A DNA stretch of 64,000 bases. Origin: Pseudonocardiales bacterium (GTDB lineage Bacteria; Actinomycetota; Actinomycetes; Mycobacteriales; Pseudonocardiaceae). The notes under the pieces were generated by a model, which was not told the origin of the DNA, did not search any database, and worked only from the letters and a program-made list of their open reading frames with translations. Position numbers and translations under genes: made by a program. The DNA lies in assembly GCA_023252195.1 (NCBI GenBank), contig JAHEXI010000002.1:124001-188000 (forward strand), written 5' to 3'. Every line of letters starts with the position of its first letter. Position 1 is the first letter of the stretch. This document shows positions 1-9,299 of the stretch, one piece after another.

Positions 1-156
<156 letters not shown>

Positions 157-165
157 GGAGGCTGG

Positions 166-585
166 ATGACGGACCTGCGGGGCCGCAGCTTCTCGGACTT
201 GGTAGCGAGCCTCAACGCCGGACAGCACCTGGCAGTCGACGCCGTGGTGGCGTTCGTCGACGGAGAGTTAGGGCCGGTTGCTCGTGACCGTGCCACCGCT
301 CACCTCGCCATGTGCCAGTCCTGTGCCGCGGAGGTCGCCGCGCAACACCAGGCCCGCAGTGTGGTCCGTTCGGCGCAGTGTCCACCGGCCCCGGCCGACT
401 TGCTCGCTGCGCTGCGCGAGATTCCGCAGACCGCAGACCTGCCCACCGCGCCGGCCGGGCTGGCGGTGACGGCCGAGGGCACTATCGTCGAGCTCGCTGA
501 CCCGAGCCTGGCCCCCGGCCCGCTAGGTGCGAGCCCGCGTTGGGGGGCCGGACCGTCGGTACTCGGTCGTTGGATCGGGCGATAA
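166..585 (+). CDS. rseA: Anti-sigma-E factor (RseA-like, zinc-binding)
   Basis: This 139-residue protein carries the zinc-associated anti-sigma signature H-x3-C-x2-C (H46, C50, C53) within an N-terminal helical domain, as in mycobacterial RseA, a cytosolic inhibitor that binds SigE. No membrane helix is visible, so it should be a soluble redox- or degradation-controlled anti-sigma factor. The ATG is preceded by AAGGAGG just after the sigma-factor stop codon. The tail after residue 100 is Pro/Ala-rich and poorly conserved in type. Binding to the upstream sigma factor is inferred from position and family. Confidence 0.87.
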   Translation: MTDLRGRSFSDLVASLNAGQHLAVDAVVAFVDGELGPVARDRATAHLAMCQSCAAEVAAQHQARSVVRSAQCPPAPADLLAALREIPQTADLPTAPAGLAVTAEGTIVELADPSLAPGPLGASPRWGAGPSVLGRWIGR

Positions 586-657
586 CCGCGCTACGTACAT
601 TTCACCAGGGCGCGGGAAGACTGGCTGATCGCCAGTGCCCGCCTGACCCAGGAGACC

Positions 658-2199
658 ATGGCCACGTCGCAGGATCACGACGCCTACCGGCCCTTCACCA
701 CAGAAGGGCATCCGGGGCCGCCTCCGTTCGTCCCGAGACCGGCGCCGCAGCCCGCGGTTGAGCCGGCCGCGGCGGAACTGTTCGGTCGACCCTCTGGAGT
801 GATCGGGGCGTTTGCCGATCAGCCCGCGGGACCCATCCGTCAATGGGCTGCCGCGCCGCCGACCCCGGAGGCGTTGGAAGCCGCGTTCGGTAGGCCGTCG
901 CGGTCCGATGAGCAGTTGCAACGGCCTCCAGGGCGCAACGGAGCGCGACCCTCGCCAGGATTGGCAGGGGAAGACGACTTCTGGCCGCAAGGAGCCGCGC
1001 GTGACCCGTGGCGTGATCCCTGGGCTGCGGCGGTGCTCGCCGACCCCGCAATAGGGCAGCGCGATGTCAACGCCGACGAACCGCCGCGGCCAGGAGCCCG
1101 GCTGAGCGTGGCGGAAGTGCTGTTCGGTCGTCGGGTAACCAACCGAGCGCTCGTCGCGCTGGCGGCGGTGGCGTTGCTGATCGGTGGAGTCGGCGGACTC
1201 GTGGGCCGGCTCACCGCCGAGGGCGGCACCCTGCTCAACGATCCAGGTATCACACTGTCGCAGGTGCAGCCGGCGATCGACCGACCAGCCGGCTCGGTGG
1301 CGGCGGTAGCCGGTCGGGTACTGCCCGCGGTGGTGTCCCTGGAGTTCCGAGTCGGGGATCAGGGCGGTTTCGGCTCGGGTGTGGTGATCGACGGCCACGG
1401 ATACCTGCTGACGAACAATCACGTAGTGGCCCCCGCCGCGGATATCCCGCACGCCACTCTGGAAGCGGTGTTCAGTGACGGCACCCGACTGCCGGCGCGG
1501 ATCGTGGGCCGGGATCCCAAGACCGACCTCGCTGTGGTCAAGGTCGAGGTCGCCAACGCGACGGTAGCCCAGCTCGGCCGCTCATCGACGCTGAAGCCGG
1601 GCGACCCGGTTATCGCCATCGGTTCTCCACTCGGCCTCGCCGGCACGGTGACCAGCGGCATCGTCAGCGCGGTAAACCGGCCAGTGCGGTTGGAGGCGGA
1701 GGGAAGTAATGGCAACGCGGTGATCGACGCGATCCAGACTGACGCGGCGATCAACCCGGGCAACTCCGGTGGGGCGTTGGTGGATGGTGCGGGCGCGGTA
1801 GTGGGCATCAACACCGCGATCCGCACTCTGGGCGCCGTCGAAGGCGGGGGATCGATCGGTCTCGGCTTCGCCATCCCGATCGATACGGCCAGAACGATCG
1901 CCCAAGAGCTGATCCGCACCGGGCATTACCAGCACGCCGATCTGGGCGTCAACGCCGCGTCGGTGACCGACGGCAAGTCCGACGGTGCCCGAGTGCAGAA
2001 CGTTCAGCAGGGCAGCGCCGCCGCCGAGGCCGGCATCCTGGAAAACGATGTCATCACCAAGGTCGGCAACCGGATCGTCGGTACCGCCGATGCGCTAACG
2101 GTCGCTGTTCGGGAGAGGGGCATCGGCGAACGGGTGCCGATCTCGCTGGTTCGTGACGGACGACCGCTGGTGGTCACCGTCACGCTGAAATCTGACTGA
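658..2199 (+). CDS. htrA: Membrane-anchored HtrA/DegP-type serine protease with PDZ domain
   Basis: The protein has 513 residues. A long Pro-rich cytoplasmic N-terminus (about 1-155) is followed by one membrane helix (about 164-185), a trypsin-like domain, and a C-terminal PDZ domain (about 420-510). The catalytic triad is readable as H255 (LTNNHVV), D290 (DPKTDLAVV) and S370 (INPGNSGGAL). This family degrades or chaperones damaged envelope proteins and modulates SigE signalling. AGGAGACC precedes the ATG. In mycobacteria tatB follows htrA; here uppS follows after 27 bp, so tatB is missing from its usual place. Confidence 0.92.
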   Translation: MATSQDHDAYRPFTTEGHPGPPPFVPRPAPQPAVEPAAAELFGRPSGVIGAFADQPAGPIRQWAAAPPTPEALEAAFGRPSRSDEQLQRPPGRNGARPSPGLAGEDDFWPQGAARDPWRDPWAAAVLADPAIGQRDVNADEPPRPGARLSVAEVLFGRRVTNRALVALAAVALLIGGVGGLVGRLTAEGGTLLNDPGITLSQVQPAIDRPAGSVAAVAGRVLPAVVSLEFRVGDQGGFGSGVVIDGHGYLLTNNHVVAPAADIPHATLEAVFSDGTRLPARIVGRDPKTDLAVVKVEVANATVAQLGRSSTLKPGDPVIAIGSPLGLAGTVTSGIVSAVNRPVRLEAEGSNGNAVIDAIQTDAAINPGNSGGALVDGAGAVVGINTAIRTLGAVEGGGSIGLGFAIPIDTARTIAQELIRTGHYQHADLGVNAASVTDGKSDGARVQNVQQGSAAAEAGILENDVITKVGNRIVGTADALTVAVRERGIGERVPISLVRDGRPLVVTVTLKSD

Positions 2200-2226
2200 T
2201 CGAGCGGGGCGTAGCCTTCCCGACTT

Positions 2227-2997
2227 GTGAGGCTGCGGGACCTTGTTTATGTCGTCTACGAGCGCCGGCTGGCCCGCCGGCTGCGCGGCGCTGACCGCCC
2301 CCGCCATGTCGCGGTGATCATGGATGGTAATCGACGCTGGGCCAAGGAAGCAGGGTTCGCCGACGTCAGTGACGGTCACCGGGTCGGGGCCGCCAAGCTG
2401 GTCGAGCTGCTCGACTGGTGCCAGGACAGCGGCGTCGAGATCGCGACGTTCTGGTTGCTGTCTCCGGATAACCTGCGCAACCGGCCGCCGGATCAGGTGG
2501 AGCTCTTACTGGAGATCATCGTCGATGTCGTCGACAAGCTGTGCGCGCCGGACACGCCGTGGCGAGTGCGGGTCGTCGGTGCGCTGGATCTGTTGCCGCC
2601 GGAGATGGCGCAGCGGTTGACCAGCGCGGCGGCTCGGACCCGGGATCGACCCGGATTGGCGGTCAATGTCGCGGTGGGCTACGGCGGTCGCCAGGAGATC
2701 GCTGACGCGTTGCGCAAACTGCTGCTCAAGCACGCCGAGGCCGGGACCACCATGGAGGAGCTCGCCGAGGTGCTCGACGTGGAGCAGATCGCCGAACACC
2801 TGTACACCTCTGGCCAGCCCGACCCTGACCTGGTCATCCGCACCTCGGGGGAGCAGCGGCTGTCCGGTTTCCTGCTCTGGCAGTCAGCGCATTCGGAGTT
2901 CTGGTTCTGCGACGCCTACTGGCCTGCCTTCCGCAAGGTGGACTTCCTGCGTGCGCTGCGCGACTATGCCGCCCGGCACCGCCGGTTTGGCTCGTGA
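2227..2997 (+). CDS. uppS: Short-chain (Z)-polyprenyl diphosphate synthase (Z-FPP synthase/UppS family)
   Basis: This 256-residue cis-prenyltransferase condenses isopentenyl diphosphate with an allylic primer for polyprenyl phosphate synthesis. The diagnostic motif IMDGNRRWA (catalytic D33) and the C-terminal DLVIRTSGEQRLSGFLLWQ block are intact. By synteny with phoH2, fum and glpX downstream it corresponds to the Rv1086 (omega,E,Z-FPP synthase) type rather than the decaprenyl synthase, but chain length is an inference. GTG start. Its TGA stop lies inside a 48-bp perfect palindrome. Confidence 0.88.
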   Translation: MRLRDLVYVVYERRLARRLRGADRPRHVAVIMDGNRRWAKEAGFADVSDGHRVGAAKLVELLDWCQDSGVEIATFWLLSPDNLRNRPPDQVELLLEIIVDVVDKLCAPDTPWRVRVVGALDLLPPEMAQRLTSAAARTRDRPGLAVNVAVGYGGRQEIADALRKLLLKHAEAGTTMEELAEVLDVEQIAEHLYTSGQPDPDLVIRTSGEQRLSGFLLWQSAHSEFWFCDAYWPAFRKVDFLRALRDYAARHRRFGS

Positions 2998-3037
2998 GTG
3001 CGAAACAGTGTTATAACACTGTTTCGCACTCACGAGC
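2990..3037. promoter_or_regulatory. 48-bp perfect palindrome at the uppS stop / DUF885 leader
   Basis: Bases 2990-3037 equal their own reverse complement over all 48 positions. The centre is AGTGTTATAACACT, flanked by GTGCGAAAC and GTTTCGCAC. The arms cover the uppS stop codon (2995-2997). The AT-rich centre without a following T-tract looks more like a dimeric-repressor operator (TetR-like spacing) or a cruciform than an intrinsic terminator. Function is inferred. Confidence 0.75.
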
Positions 3038-3038
3038 T

Positions 3039-3059
3039 CATACTCATTGCATGAGTATG
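3039..3059 (+). promoter_or_regulatory. Hairpin containing the DUF885 start codon
   Basis: CATACTCAT-TGC-ATGAGTATG forms a 9-bp perfect stem with a 3-nt loop, and the second arm begins with the likely ATG start (3051). No good Shine-Dalgarno sequence precedes it. Sequestration of the start codon, possibly with leaderless initiation from a promoter in the adjacent palindrome, is an inference. Confidence 0.45.
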
Positions 3060-4277
3060 AGTCTGAGCTCCGCCGCCGAACTGGTCCGCGAGTACCTGTT
3101 GCTGGGCCTGCGGTTCGACCGCCTCGTCGAGGGTTTCGTCGATGCCTACACCGGCGACCCGGCGCTGCGGCGCCAGGTGGACAACGAACCCAGGCCGGAT
3201 CCGGCGGTGCTGGCGCGCCGGGCGGCCCAGCTGCGGGCGGAGCTTCCCAACACCGGACTGGCGCAGACGCGGGCTCGGTTTCTGGCCGCCCACCTGACCG
3301 CCTTGGAATGCAGCGGCCGGGTGCTGGCCGGGCAGCAGGTCGGTTTCGTGGCGGAGGTGGCGGCATATTTCGACGTCGTCATCACACCGGGCGATCCCGA
3401 CGTCTACCGCCAAGCGCATGCCGACATCGACCGGCTGCTGCCCGGCGCCGATCCACTGGCCGATCGGTTGGCCGCCCACCGAGCCCGCGATGAGATTGCG
3501 TCGCAGTGCCTGGAACCGGCGGTGGAGGCACTGTCCAGCGCGCTGCGGGATCGGGTCCGGGTAACGGTCGGGCTGCCGCCGCAGGAGACCGTGCGTTACG
3601 AGGTGGTCACCGACAAGCCGTGGAGCGGGTTCAACTATTACCTCGGTGACTTCTGCTCACGGGTGGCGATCAACGCGGATCTCGGGCACCGGATGGCGAA
3701 CCTGCCGCACCTGGTCGCGCACGAGGCTTACCCAGGCCATCACACCGAGCACTGCCGCAAGGAGGCCGGGCTGGTGCGCACGGATCACCACGAAGAGCAG
3801 ACGATCTTCCTGGTGAACACCCCGCAGTGCCTGATGGCGGAGGGTCTGGCTGACCTCGGGCTGGCCGCCGCAGTCGGTCCCGGGTGGGGGCCATGGGCTG
3901 GCGAGATTCTGGGTGATCTGGGACTACGGATGGACGGCGAGCTCGCCGAGCGGCTGGAGACGGCGGCAGCGGGTCTGCTAGGTGTCCGCCAGGACGCTGC
4001 GCTGATGCTGCACGATCAGCGTGCCGATCCGGCGGACGTGTCGGCCTACCTGCAACGATGGCTGATGGTGCCCGAACAGCGGGCCAGCCAGATACTGCGA
4101 TTTCTCGGCGACCCGCTGTGGCGTGCCTACACGACTACATACATTGAGGGCTACCGGCTGCTGTGCACCTGGCTCGCCGACCGTCCGCCCGGGCAGCCGC
4201 TGGGCCAGCGCTATCTGCGGTTGCTCGACGAGCCGCTCATCCCGTCGGTGATTCGCGCCGAACTGGCCGGTTCGTGA
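3051..4277 (+). CDS. DUF885 family putative zinc metallopeptidase
   Basis: The protein has 408 residues. It carries the DUF885 hallmark H-E-A-Y-P-G-H-H (HEAYPGHHTEH, about residue 222), an HExxxGH-like metal site, followed by the downstream acidic segment MAEGLADLG. Members are presumed cytoplasmic or exported metallopeptidases of unknown substrate; no signal peptide is visible. An upstream GTG at 2994 would overlap the uppS stop (GTGA) and add 19 residues encoded by the palindrome. Those residues look non-protein-like, so ATG 3051 is preferred. No partner gene explains its role. Confidence 0.8.
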   Translation: MSMSLSSAAELVREYLLLGLRFDRLVEGFVDAYTGDPALRRQVDNEPRPDPAVLARRAAQLRAELPNTGLAQTRARFLAAHLTALECSGRVLAGQQVGFVAEVAAYFDVVITPGDPDVYRQAHADIDRLLPGADPLADRLAAHRARDEIASQCLEPAVEALSSALRDRVRVTVGLPPQETVRYEVVTDKPWSGFNYYLGDFCSRVAINADLGHRMANLPHLVAHEAYPGHHTEHCRKEAGLVRTDHHEEQTIFLVNTPQCLMAEGLADLGLAAAVGPGWGPWAGEILGDLGLRMDGELAERLETAAAGLLGVRQDAALMLHDQRADPADVSAYLQRWLMVPEQRASQILRFLGDPLWRAYTTTYIEGYRLLCTWLADRPPGQPLGQRYLRLLDEPLIPSVIRAELAGS

Positions 4278-4538
4278 GTGGCGTATTCCCAGGACGGCCA
4301 CACACCGGTACCGTGCGGTAGCAGCGGGATGTGCTCGACGCGTCTCGCCACGGGAGGCCCTGATCGTGTCTTTTGTCGATCGGGCGGGTAATCCGCCCAC
4401 GGCGAGCACGGGGGGGCCGGCACCCGGCCCTTGTGGTCGGTCCCGCTGAGCCTGACCGGGCGATGCGGTGGCGATCCACCAGAGGCCGGCCGGCCCACCG
4501 AGTAGCGGGCGCGGTGCCGCGCACGCCAGGGAGCTGCC

Positions 4539-5873
4539 GTGATCGCTTCTCGCTCGCCACACTCCACCGCCCCGGGTTCGCGCACTTATGTGCTGGATAC
4601 CTCAGTGCTGCTATCCGACCCTTGGGCGCTCAGCCGATTCGACGAGCACGAGGTGGTGCTGCCACTTGTGGTCATCGGAGAGCTGGAGGGCAAGCGGCAT
4701 CACGCGGAACTAGGCTGGTTCGCTCGAGAGGCGTTGCGCCTGCTCGACGATCTGCGGCGAGCCCACGGCCGGTTGGATGCGCCGGTCCCGATCGGCGAAC
4801 TGGGCGGCACTCTGCGGGTCGAGCTGAATCACTGCGATCCGACGGTGCTGCCAGCCGGGTTTCGTACCGACACCAACGACTCGCGAATCCTGGCTTGTGC
4901 GCTGAACCTCGTCGCCGATGGCCGCAACGTCACGCTGGTGACCAAGGACATGCCGCTGCGGGTCAGGGCGGGTGCGGTCGGGTTGGCCGCAGACGAGTAC
5001 CGCGCGCAGGACGTGGTGCCGTCCGGGTGGACCGGGATGAACGACGTCGAAGTCAGTCCTTCCGTGCTGGAACAGCTCTACAAGGAAGGGATCGCCGACC
5101 TCAACGAGCATCCGGAGGTCGCTGGCCTGCCCTGCAATACCGGCTTGCGGCTGCTCTCCGGGACGGCTACCGCGCTGGGCCGGATCACCTCGGACAAACG
5201 CGCCCGGCTGGTCCGCGGGGACCGCGAAGCGTTCGGACTGCACGGGCGCTCGGCTGAGCAGCGGGTGGCGCTCGAACTGCTACTCGACCCCGGGGTAGGG
5301 ATCGTGTCACTCGGTGGTCGGGCCGGGACGGGCAAGTCGGCGCTTGCGCTGTGCGCCGGCCTGGAAGCCGTGCTGGAGCGCGGGGCGCACCGTCGGGTCA
5401 TCGTCTTCCGACCGCTGTATGCCGTGGGTGGTCAGGAGCTAGGCTACCTGCCGGGCAGCGAGAACGAGAAGATGCAGCCCTGGGCGCAGGCGGTGTTCGA
5501 CACCCTGGGCGCGATCGCCACGCCGGATGTCATTGACGAGGTGATCGACCGCGGGATGCTCGAGGTGATGCCGTTGACCCACATCCGCGGCCGATCGTTG
5601 CACGACAGCTTCGTGATCGTCGATGAGGCGCAGTCCCTGGAACGTAATGTGCTACTCACGGTGCTGTCCCGGTTGGGGACGGGTTCTCGGGTCGTGCTCA
5701 CCCACGATGTCGCGCAGCGGGACAACCTGCGGGTGGGCCGGCACGACGGGGTGGCCGCGGTAATCGAAAAGCTCAAGGGGCACCCGCTGTTCGCCCACGT
5801 CACCCTCACCCGCTCGGAGCGCTCGCCGATCGCAGCGCTGGTCACCGAGATGCTGGAGGAGTACGCGCATTAA
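4539..5873 (+). CDS. phoH2: PhoH2: PIN-domain ribonuclease fused to PhoH ATPase/helicase
   Basis: This 444-residue two-domain protein has an N-terminal PIN RNase (about 14-140; acidic residues D20, E48 and the TDTNDSRIL block) and a PhoH P-loop ATPase with Walker A GRAGTGKS (260-267) and Walker B VIVDEAQS. PhoH2 proteins unwind and cut RNA in mycobacteria. The GTG start follows CAGGGAG. The 260-nt gap upstream is GC-rich and contains a small GGGCGG/CCGCCC hairpin near 4382 but no riboswitch I can name. Synteny agrees with Rv1095. Confidence 0.92.
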   Translation: MIASRSPHSTAPGSRTYVLDTSVLLSDPWALSRFDEHEVVLPLVVIGELEGKRHHAELGWFAREALRLLDDLRRAHGRLDAPVPIGELGGTLRVELNHCDPTVLPAGFRTDTNDSRILACALNLVADGRNVTLVTKDMPLRVRAGAVGLAADEYRAQDVVPSGWTGMNDVEVSPSVLEQLYKEGIADLNEHPEVAGLPCNTGLRLLSGTATALGRITSDKRARLVRGDREAFGLHGRSAEQRVALELLLDPGVGIVSLGGRAGTGKSALALCAGLEAVLERGAHRRVIVFRPLYAVGGQELGYLPGSENEKMQPWAQAVFDTLGAIATPDVIDEVIDRGMLEVMPLTHIRGRSLHDSFVIVDEAQSLERNVLLTVLSRLGTGSRVVLTHDVAQRDNLRVGRHDGVAAVIEKLKGHPLFAHVTLTRSERSPIAALVTEMLEEYAH

Positions 5874-5886
5874 CGGGCACTGACAA

Positions 5887-5945
5887 GTTGGCCGCTCTTC
5901 AACAGCTACCAACCCGCATGCGGGACGCCTTGGAGAGCGGCCAAC
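5887..5945. terminator. Long inverted repeat between convergent genes (possible bidirectional terminator)
   Basis: GTTGGCCGCTCT (5887-5898) pairs perfectly with AGAGCGGCCAAC (5934-5945). The intervening bases contain a smaller CCCGCATGCGGG hairpin. It lies where phoH2 and the SARP gene converge and covers the last codons of the latter. There is no U-tract, so termination is inferred from position. Confidence 0.45.
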
Positions 5946-8467
5946 CTGTTATTCCTCGCCGGTTCGCGCGGCTCCTCGGACGCCACCAGCGCAACGCTCG
6001 GAAAGGGATCGGAAAAAGCATCGAGAGCTTCGAGCACCTGCTGCACGCAGCGGGCCGTCCTCTCGAAAGACCTCTGCAACCGATGCACCGTGCCGAGCCC
6101 GCGCATCGTCGAGGCATCGCGGTGGCGGTCGGCCAACTCGCGCAGGGAGATCAGGGCGCTGTCCAGGCGGGGCAAGGCTTCGCTGACTGTGCCGATGGCG
6201 CCAGCGACCGGCGGCCGAACCACCCGGCCACCGGCCCCCGCGGATGCCCTGAGGATCTTGTCGATGCCCTCTCGCGCCTCATCGAGGCGCAGCGCCATGC
6301 GGTGCAGCTCGGTCGGAGCGCGCAGTGTCATACCATCCGCTGTGCCTTCTTCTGCGCCGCGCACCGTTCGTCGAGCTCCGGTGAGCATCAGCTCGCAGAC
6401 GTGCCGCCAGTCGTCGTAGTACCCGCGGATGAGGAAGATTCTGGCGAGTCGAACGCCCAGCGCCCAGCCGAGCTGGCCGGAGCCGACGGAGAAAGCCTGC
6501 TCGACGGCGCCCCGCACGGCCGGCCATTCGACCTTGAACCATCCGCACGGGTCGCTGATCACCGCCTGGCGTATCGCCTCGTCCGGTCGCCAGCAGGTCC
6601 CGGCTGCAAAAGTCTGGGTGAAGGTGGAACTGGTCAGGTGTCGGGCGGCCCCCTCGGCTAGTGCCAGCCATCCGCCGAACGCTCGATCAAGCGCAGTGCG
6701 TCGGTCAGTTTCCGTCTCCTGGGCGCAGGCAAGCTCGCGGGCGTAGGCGCGCAGCAGGTTATCGAAGCGGTACCGCAACTGTCCCGAAGCGCCCTTCCCG
6801 GCCACGTCGAGCAGGTGCATATCGACCAGGCTGTCCACCAGCTCTTCGGCCCGCCACTGCGTCACGTCGAGCATTGCCGCGGCCGTCCAGGCAGCGAAGT
6901 CGCGGACCTCGAGCAGTCCGAGGAACCGGAAGGCGCGTTGGGTTGTCACGTCCAGGCTCTGGTAGCTCAGGGCGAGGCTGGCCCGCACGTCGAGGTCTCC
7001 GAGCCGCAGCTTGTCCAGACGGTGCTGCTCGTCGGCCAGATCAGCCTCGAAGCGGGACAACGGCCAGTGCCGTCGACTACCCAGCCGGGCTCCCGCGATC
7101 CGCAGCGCCAACGGCAGGAAACCGCACAGCCGCACGATCTCCGTCGCTGCCGCAGGTTCCGTCGCGACCCGCCGCGGCCCAGCAAGCCGGGCCAGCAGCT
7201 CGACGGCCTGGTCCGCTTCGAAGATGTCCAGATCGACCAGCCGGGCGCCGGTCAGCCCGGCCAACCGGCTTCGGCTGGTGATCAGCACCGCGCATCCGGG
7301 AGTGCCGGGTAGCAGCGGTCGCAGCTGAGCTTCGCACTCCGCATTGTCGAGCACGATGAGCACCCGCCGGTCGGCGAGTCGGCTGCGATACAGCGCGGCG
7401 CGTTCCTCGGTATCGTCGGGGATCGCCGTCCGGTCCACCCCGAGCGAGCGCAGGAACCGGGCCAGCACGTCCGCCGGTGTGAGCGGGTGCGCCTGCGCTC
7501 GGAGGTCGACGAACACCTGTCCATCGGGGTACTGGACGCGCAGCCGGTGCGCGGCACGCACGGCCAGTGTGGTCTTACCCACCCCAGCCTTTCCGGTGAT
7601 CGCGACGAGCACCGTGGCGACCTGATCTGCCGCGGCGGCCAGGTGCGCCACGGTGGCGAGCTGTGCCCGACGCCCGGTGAAATCGGTGATGTCGGCGGGC
7701 AGCTGCGCCGGCGTGATGGGGGGACCCGTCGGAGCCTCCAGCATCGGGTCGCCGGTCAGGATGGCGTGCTCCAGCCGCTGCAGCTCGTTACCGGGCTCCA
7801 ACCCGAGCTGCTCGACCAGGGAGCTTCGGGTGCGGTGGTAGACCTCCAGCGCCTCAGCCTGCCGGCCGGCCTGATACAGCGCGGTCATCAACAAGCCCTG
7901 CAGCTGTTCCCGCATCGGGTGTCGGGCTGCCAGCTCGACGAGTTCGGGGATGATCGCATTGGCATGTCCGCAGGCCAGCTCAGCGCAGTAAAGCTGGGCA
8001 AGGCCGGCGAGCCGGCGCTCGGTCAACCGGTCGGCCTCGGCGCGCAATAACGGCAGGTCGTTGATATCACTGAAGGGGACCCCGCGCCACAACCGCAGCG
8101 CGGTGCGCAGCACCCCAACAGCACGTGCCGGTTCCCCGATGTCGGTACTCTCGGCCAGGGCGGACTCGAATCGCTCCGCGTCGAGCTCGCCAGGCTCCAC
8201 TCGCAGCGTGTAGCCGCCGTTGTCAAACCGGATCCGTCCCGGATCGCCCAGGACTCGGCGCAACCGATGGACGTGCAGCTGCAGCTTCTTGGCCGCCCGC
8301 GGATCTCGCTCACCCGCCCAGAGGGCATCAACCAGGACGTCCACCGGGACCGGCGTGTTCGCCCGGGAGAGCAAGACGCCGAGCAGCATCCGGGACATCG
8401 GCGCGGAAAGCTGGACCGGCTGCTCTCCCTGCCGGGCCCGCAGCGGGCCGAGAACCAAGAAGTCCAT
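5906..8467 (-). CDS. SARP/AfsR-type transcriptional regulator (OmpR-HTH, BTAD, NB-ARC)
   Basis: This 853-residue regulator starts with a winged-helix DNA-binding domain (about 1-95) and continues with a bacterial transcriptional activation domain (about 100-245). An NB-ARC STAND ATPase follows, with Walker A GKAGVGKTT (292-300) and Walker B VLIVLDNAE (about 370). The remaining C-terminal 250 residues are helical, where TPRs are expected in AfsR. Such proteins activate specialised-metabolite or development genes. The C-terminus is shorter than in classical AfsR (about 990 aa) and its last 50 residues look atypical. No biosynthetic cluster lies adjacent, so the target is unknown. Confidence 0.85.
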   Translation of the reverse strand: MDFLVLGPLRARQGEQPVQLSAPMSRMLLGVLLSRANTPVPVDVLVDALWAGERDPRAAKKLQLHVHRLRRVLGDPGRIRFDNGGYTLRVEPGELDAERFESALAESTDIGEPARAVGVLRTALRLWRGVPFSDINDLPLLRAEADRLTERRLAGLAQLYCAELACGHANAIIPELVELAARHPMREQLQGLLMTALYQAGRQAEALEVYHRTRSSLVEQLGLEPGNELQRLEHAILTGDPMLEAPTGPPITPAQLPADITDFTGRRAQLATVAHLAAAADQVATVLVAITGKAGVGKTTLAVRAAHRLRVQYPDGQVFVDLRAQAHPLTPADVLARFLRSLGVDRTAIPDDTEERAALYRSRLADRRVLIVLDNAECEAQLRPLLPGTPGCAVLITSRSRLAGLTGARLVDLDIFEADQAVELLARLAGPRRVATEPAAATEIVRLCGFLPLALRIAGARLGSRRHWPLSRFEADLADEQHRLDKLRLGDLDVRASLALSYQSLDVTTQRAFRFLGLLEVRDFAAWTAAAMLDVTQWRAEELVDSLVDMHLLDVAGKGASGQLRYRFDNLLRAYARELACAQETETDRRTALDRAFGGWLALAEGAARHLTSSTFTQTFAAGTCWRPDEAIRQAVISDPCGWFKVEWPAVRGAVEQAFSVGSGQLGWALGVRLARIFLIRGYYDDWRHVCELMLTGARRTVRGAEEGTADGMTLRAPTELHRMALRLDEAREGIDKILRASAGAGGRVVRPPVAGAIGTVSEALPRLDSALISLRELADRHRDASTMRGLGTVHRLQRSFERTARCVQQVLEALDAFSDPFPSVALVASEEPREPARNNRLAALQGVPHAGW

Positions 8468-8768
8468 CTGCCACCCCGCTCCGCCGCTGTGCCCGCCAGA
8501 CTGGCACCGAGTGTAGCGATATGCTGTCGCTTGGTAACCGGACGTTCGCTCGATCGGTGTGTCTACTTGGGTGAGGGCTCACATGGGGCTCCAAGCGGTC
8601 ACCTCAGGGGCCCGTGGTGCGTCCGTGGGTGAACGAGGGCAAGCGGCTGGAAAGCGGAAGGAAAGCGGCAGGACCTAGCGTGGTGCTCGCAACGCATCGG
8701 ATCCCGGGGGAACGGTCGGGCGGGGGCCCTGGGATCCCCACGAGTCGAGTGAGAGAGGGGCTTTCTTG

Positions 8769-9188
8769 ATGACTTGGACCTCCGCACGGGTGGCCGGCTC
8801 GATACTAGCTGCCACCACGGCCACACTTGCGTTAGCCGCGCCGGCGAACGCCGGAACGCCACCGGGGAAAAGCCCGGGGGTGGGGGCTTCCACAATGGTG
8901 GCCTGTGGCCTCAGCTACCCGGACAAAGACCACAGCGAATGGGTGCACTTCCCGGCCAATACTGTGACCATGCGTAGCGGCCCCAGCAACTCCTGCATCC
9001 AAACCGGTCAGGGTGTACACGACCAGCGTGCTCAGTACCTCTGCTACACGCCGGGAGACGGTGGCACGTGGACTTTTCTGCGTAATACCTCCACCGGCGA
9101 CCAGGGCTGGGTGCGGGACGATCAGCTAGCCGGCTACGGCAGCTACGTGCGCTGCGAAGACAACCCACCGCCAGCGTCTGTCAATTGA
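8769..9188 (+). CDS. Small secreted protein, possibly SH3-like
   Basis: This is a 139-residue precursor with a Sec signal peptide (hydrophobic stretch to PANA, cleavage about residue 27) and a mature domain with four cysteines. Segments such as NTVTMRSGPSNSC and GDQGWVRDDQLAGYG resemble bacterial SH3-like (SH3_3) domains. AGAGAGGGG lies about 10 nt upstream of ATG 8769; an adjacent TTG at 8766 is less likely. It is divergent from the SARP gene with 300 bp between, where no further gene is seen. A cell-wall-associated role is inferred. Confidence 0.7.
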   Translation: MTWTSARVAGSILAATTATLALAAPANAGTPPGKSPGVGASTMVACGLSYPDKDHSEWVHFPANTVTMRSGPSNSCIQTGQGVHDQRAQYLCYTPGDGGTWTFLRNTSTGDQGWVRDDQLAGYGSYVRCEDNPPPASVN

Positions 9189-9299
9189 GTGTGATGACCT
9201 GGGGGTTGTCCGCGTGCTTGCATAGCGTGGCGCGTAGCTCCAACAGCGTGTCGGGACTACCCCCAACTCGCCCGAGTTCTGGGAACAGATCGCTCTAAG

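Noticed and set aside
523-1452. 309-codon minus-strand frame
   Set aside because: Antisense to htrA, no motifs, Arg/Gly/His-rich.
4278-4538. Riboswitch in the phoH2 leader
   Set aside because: Only a small GGGCGG/CCGCCC hairpin is visible; no recognisable riboswitch core.
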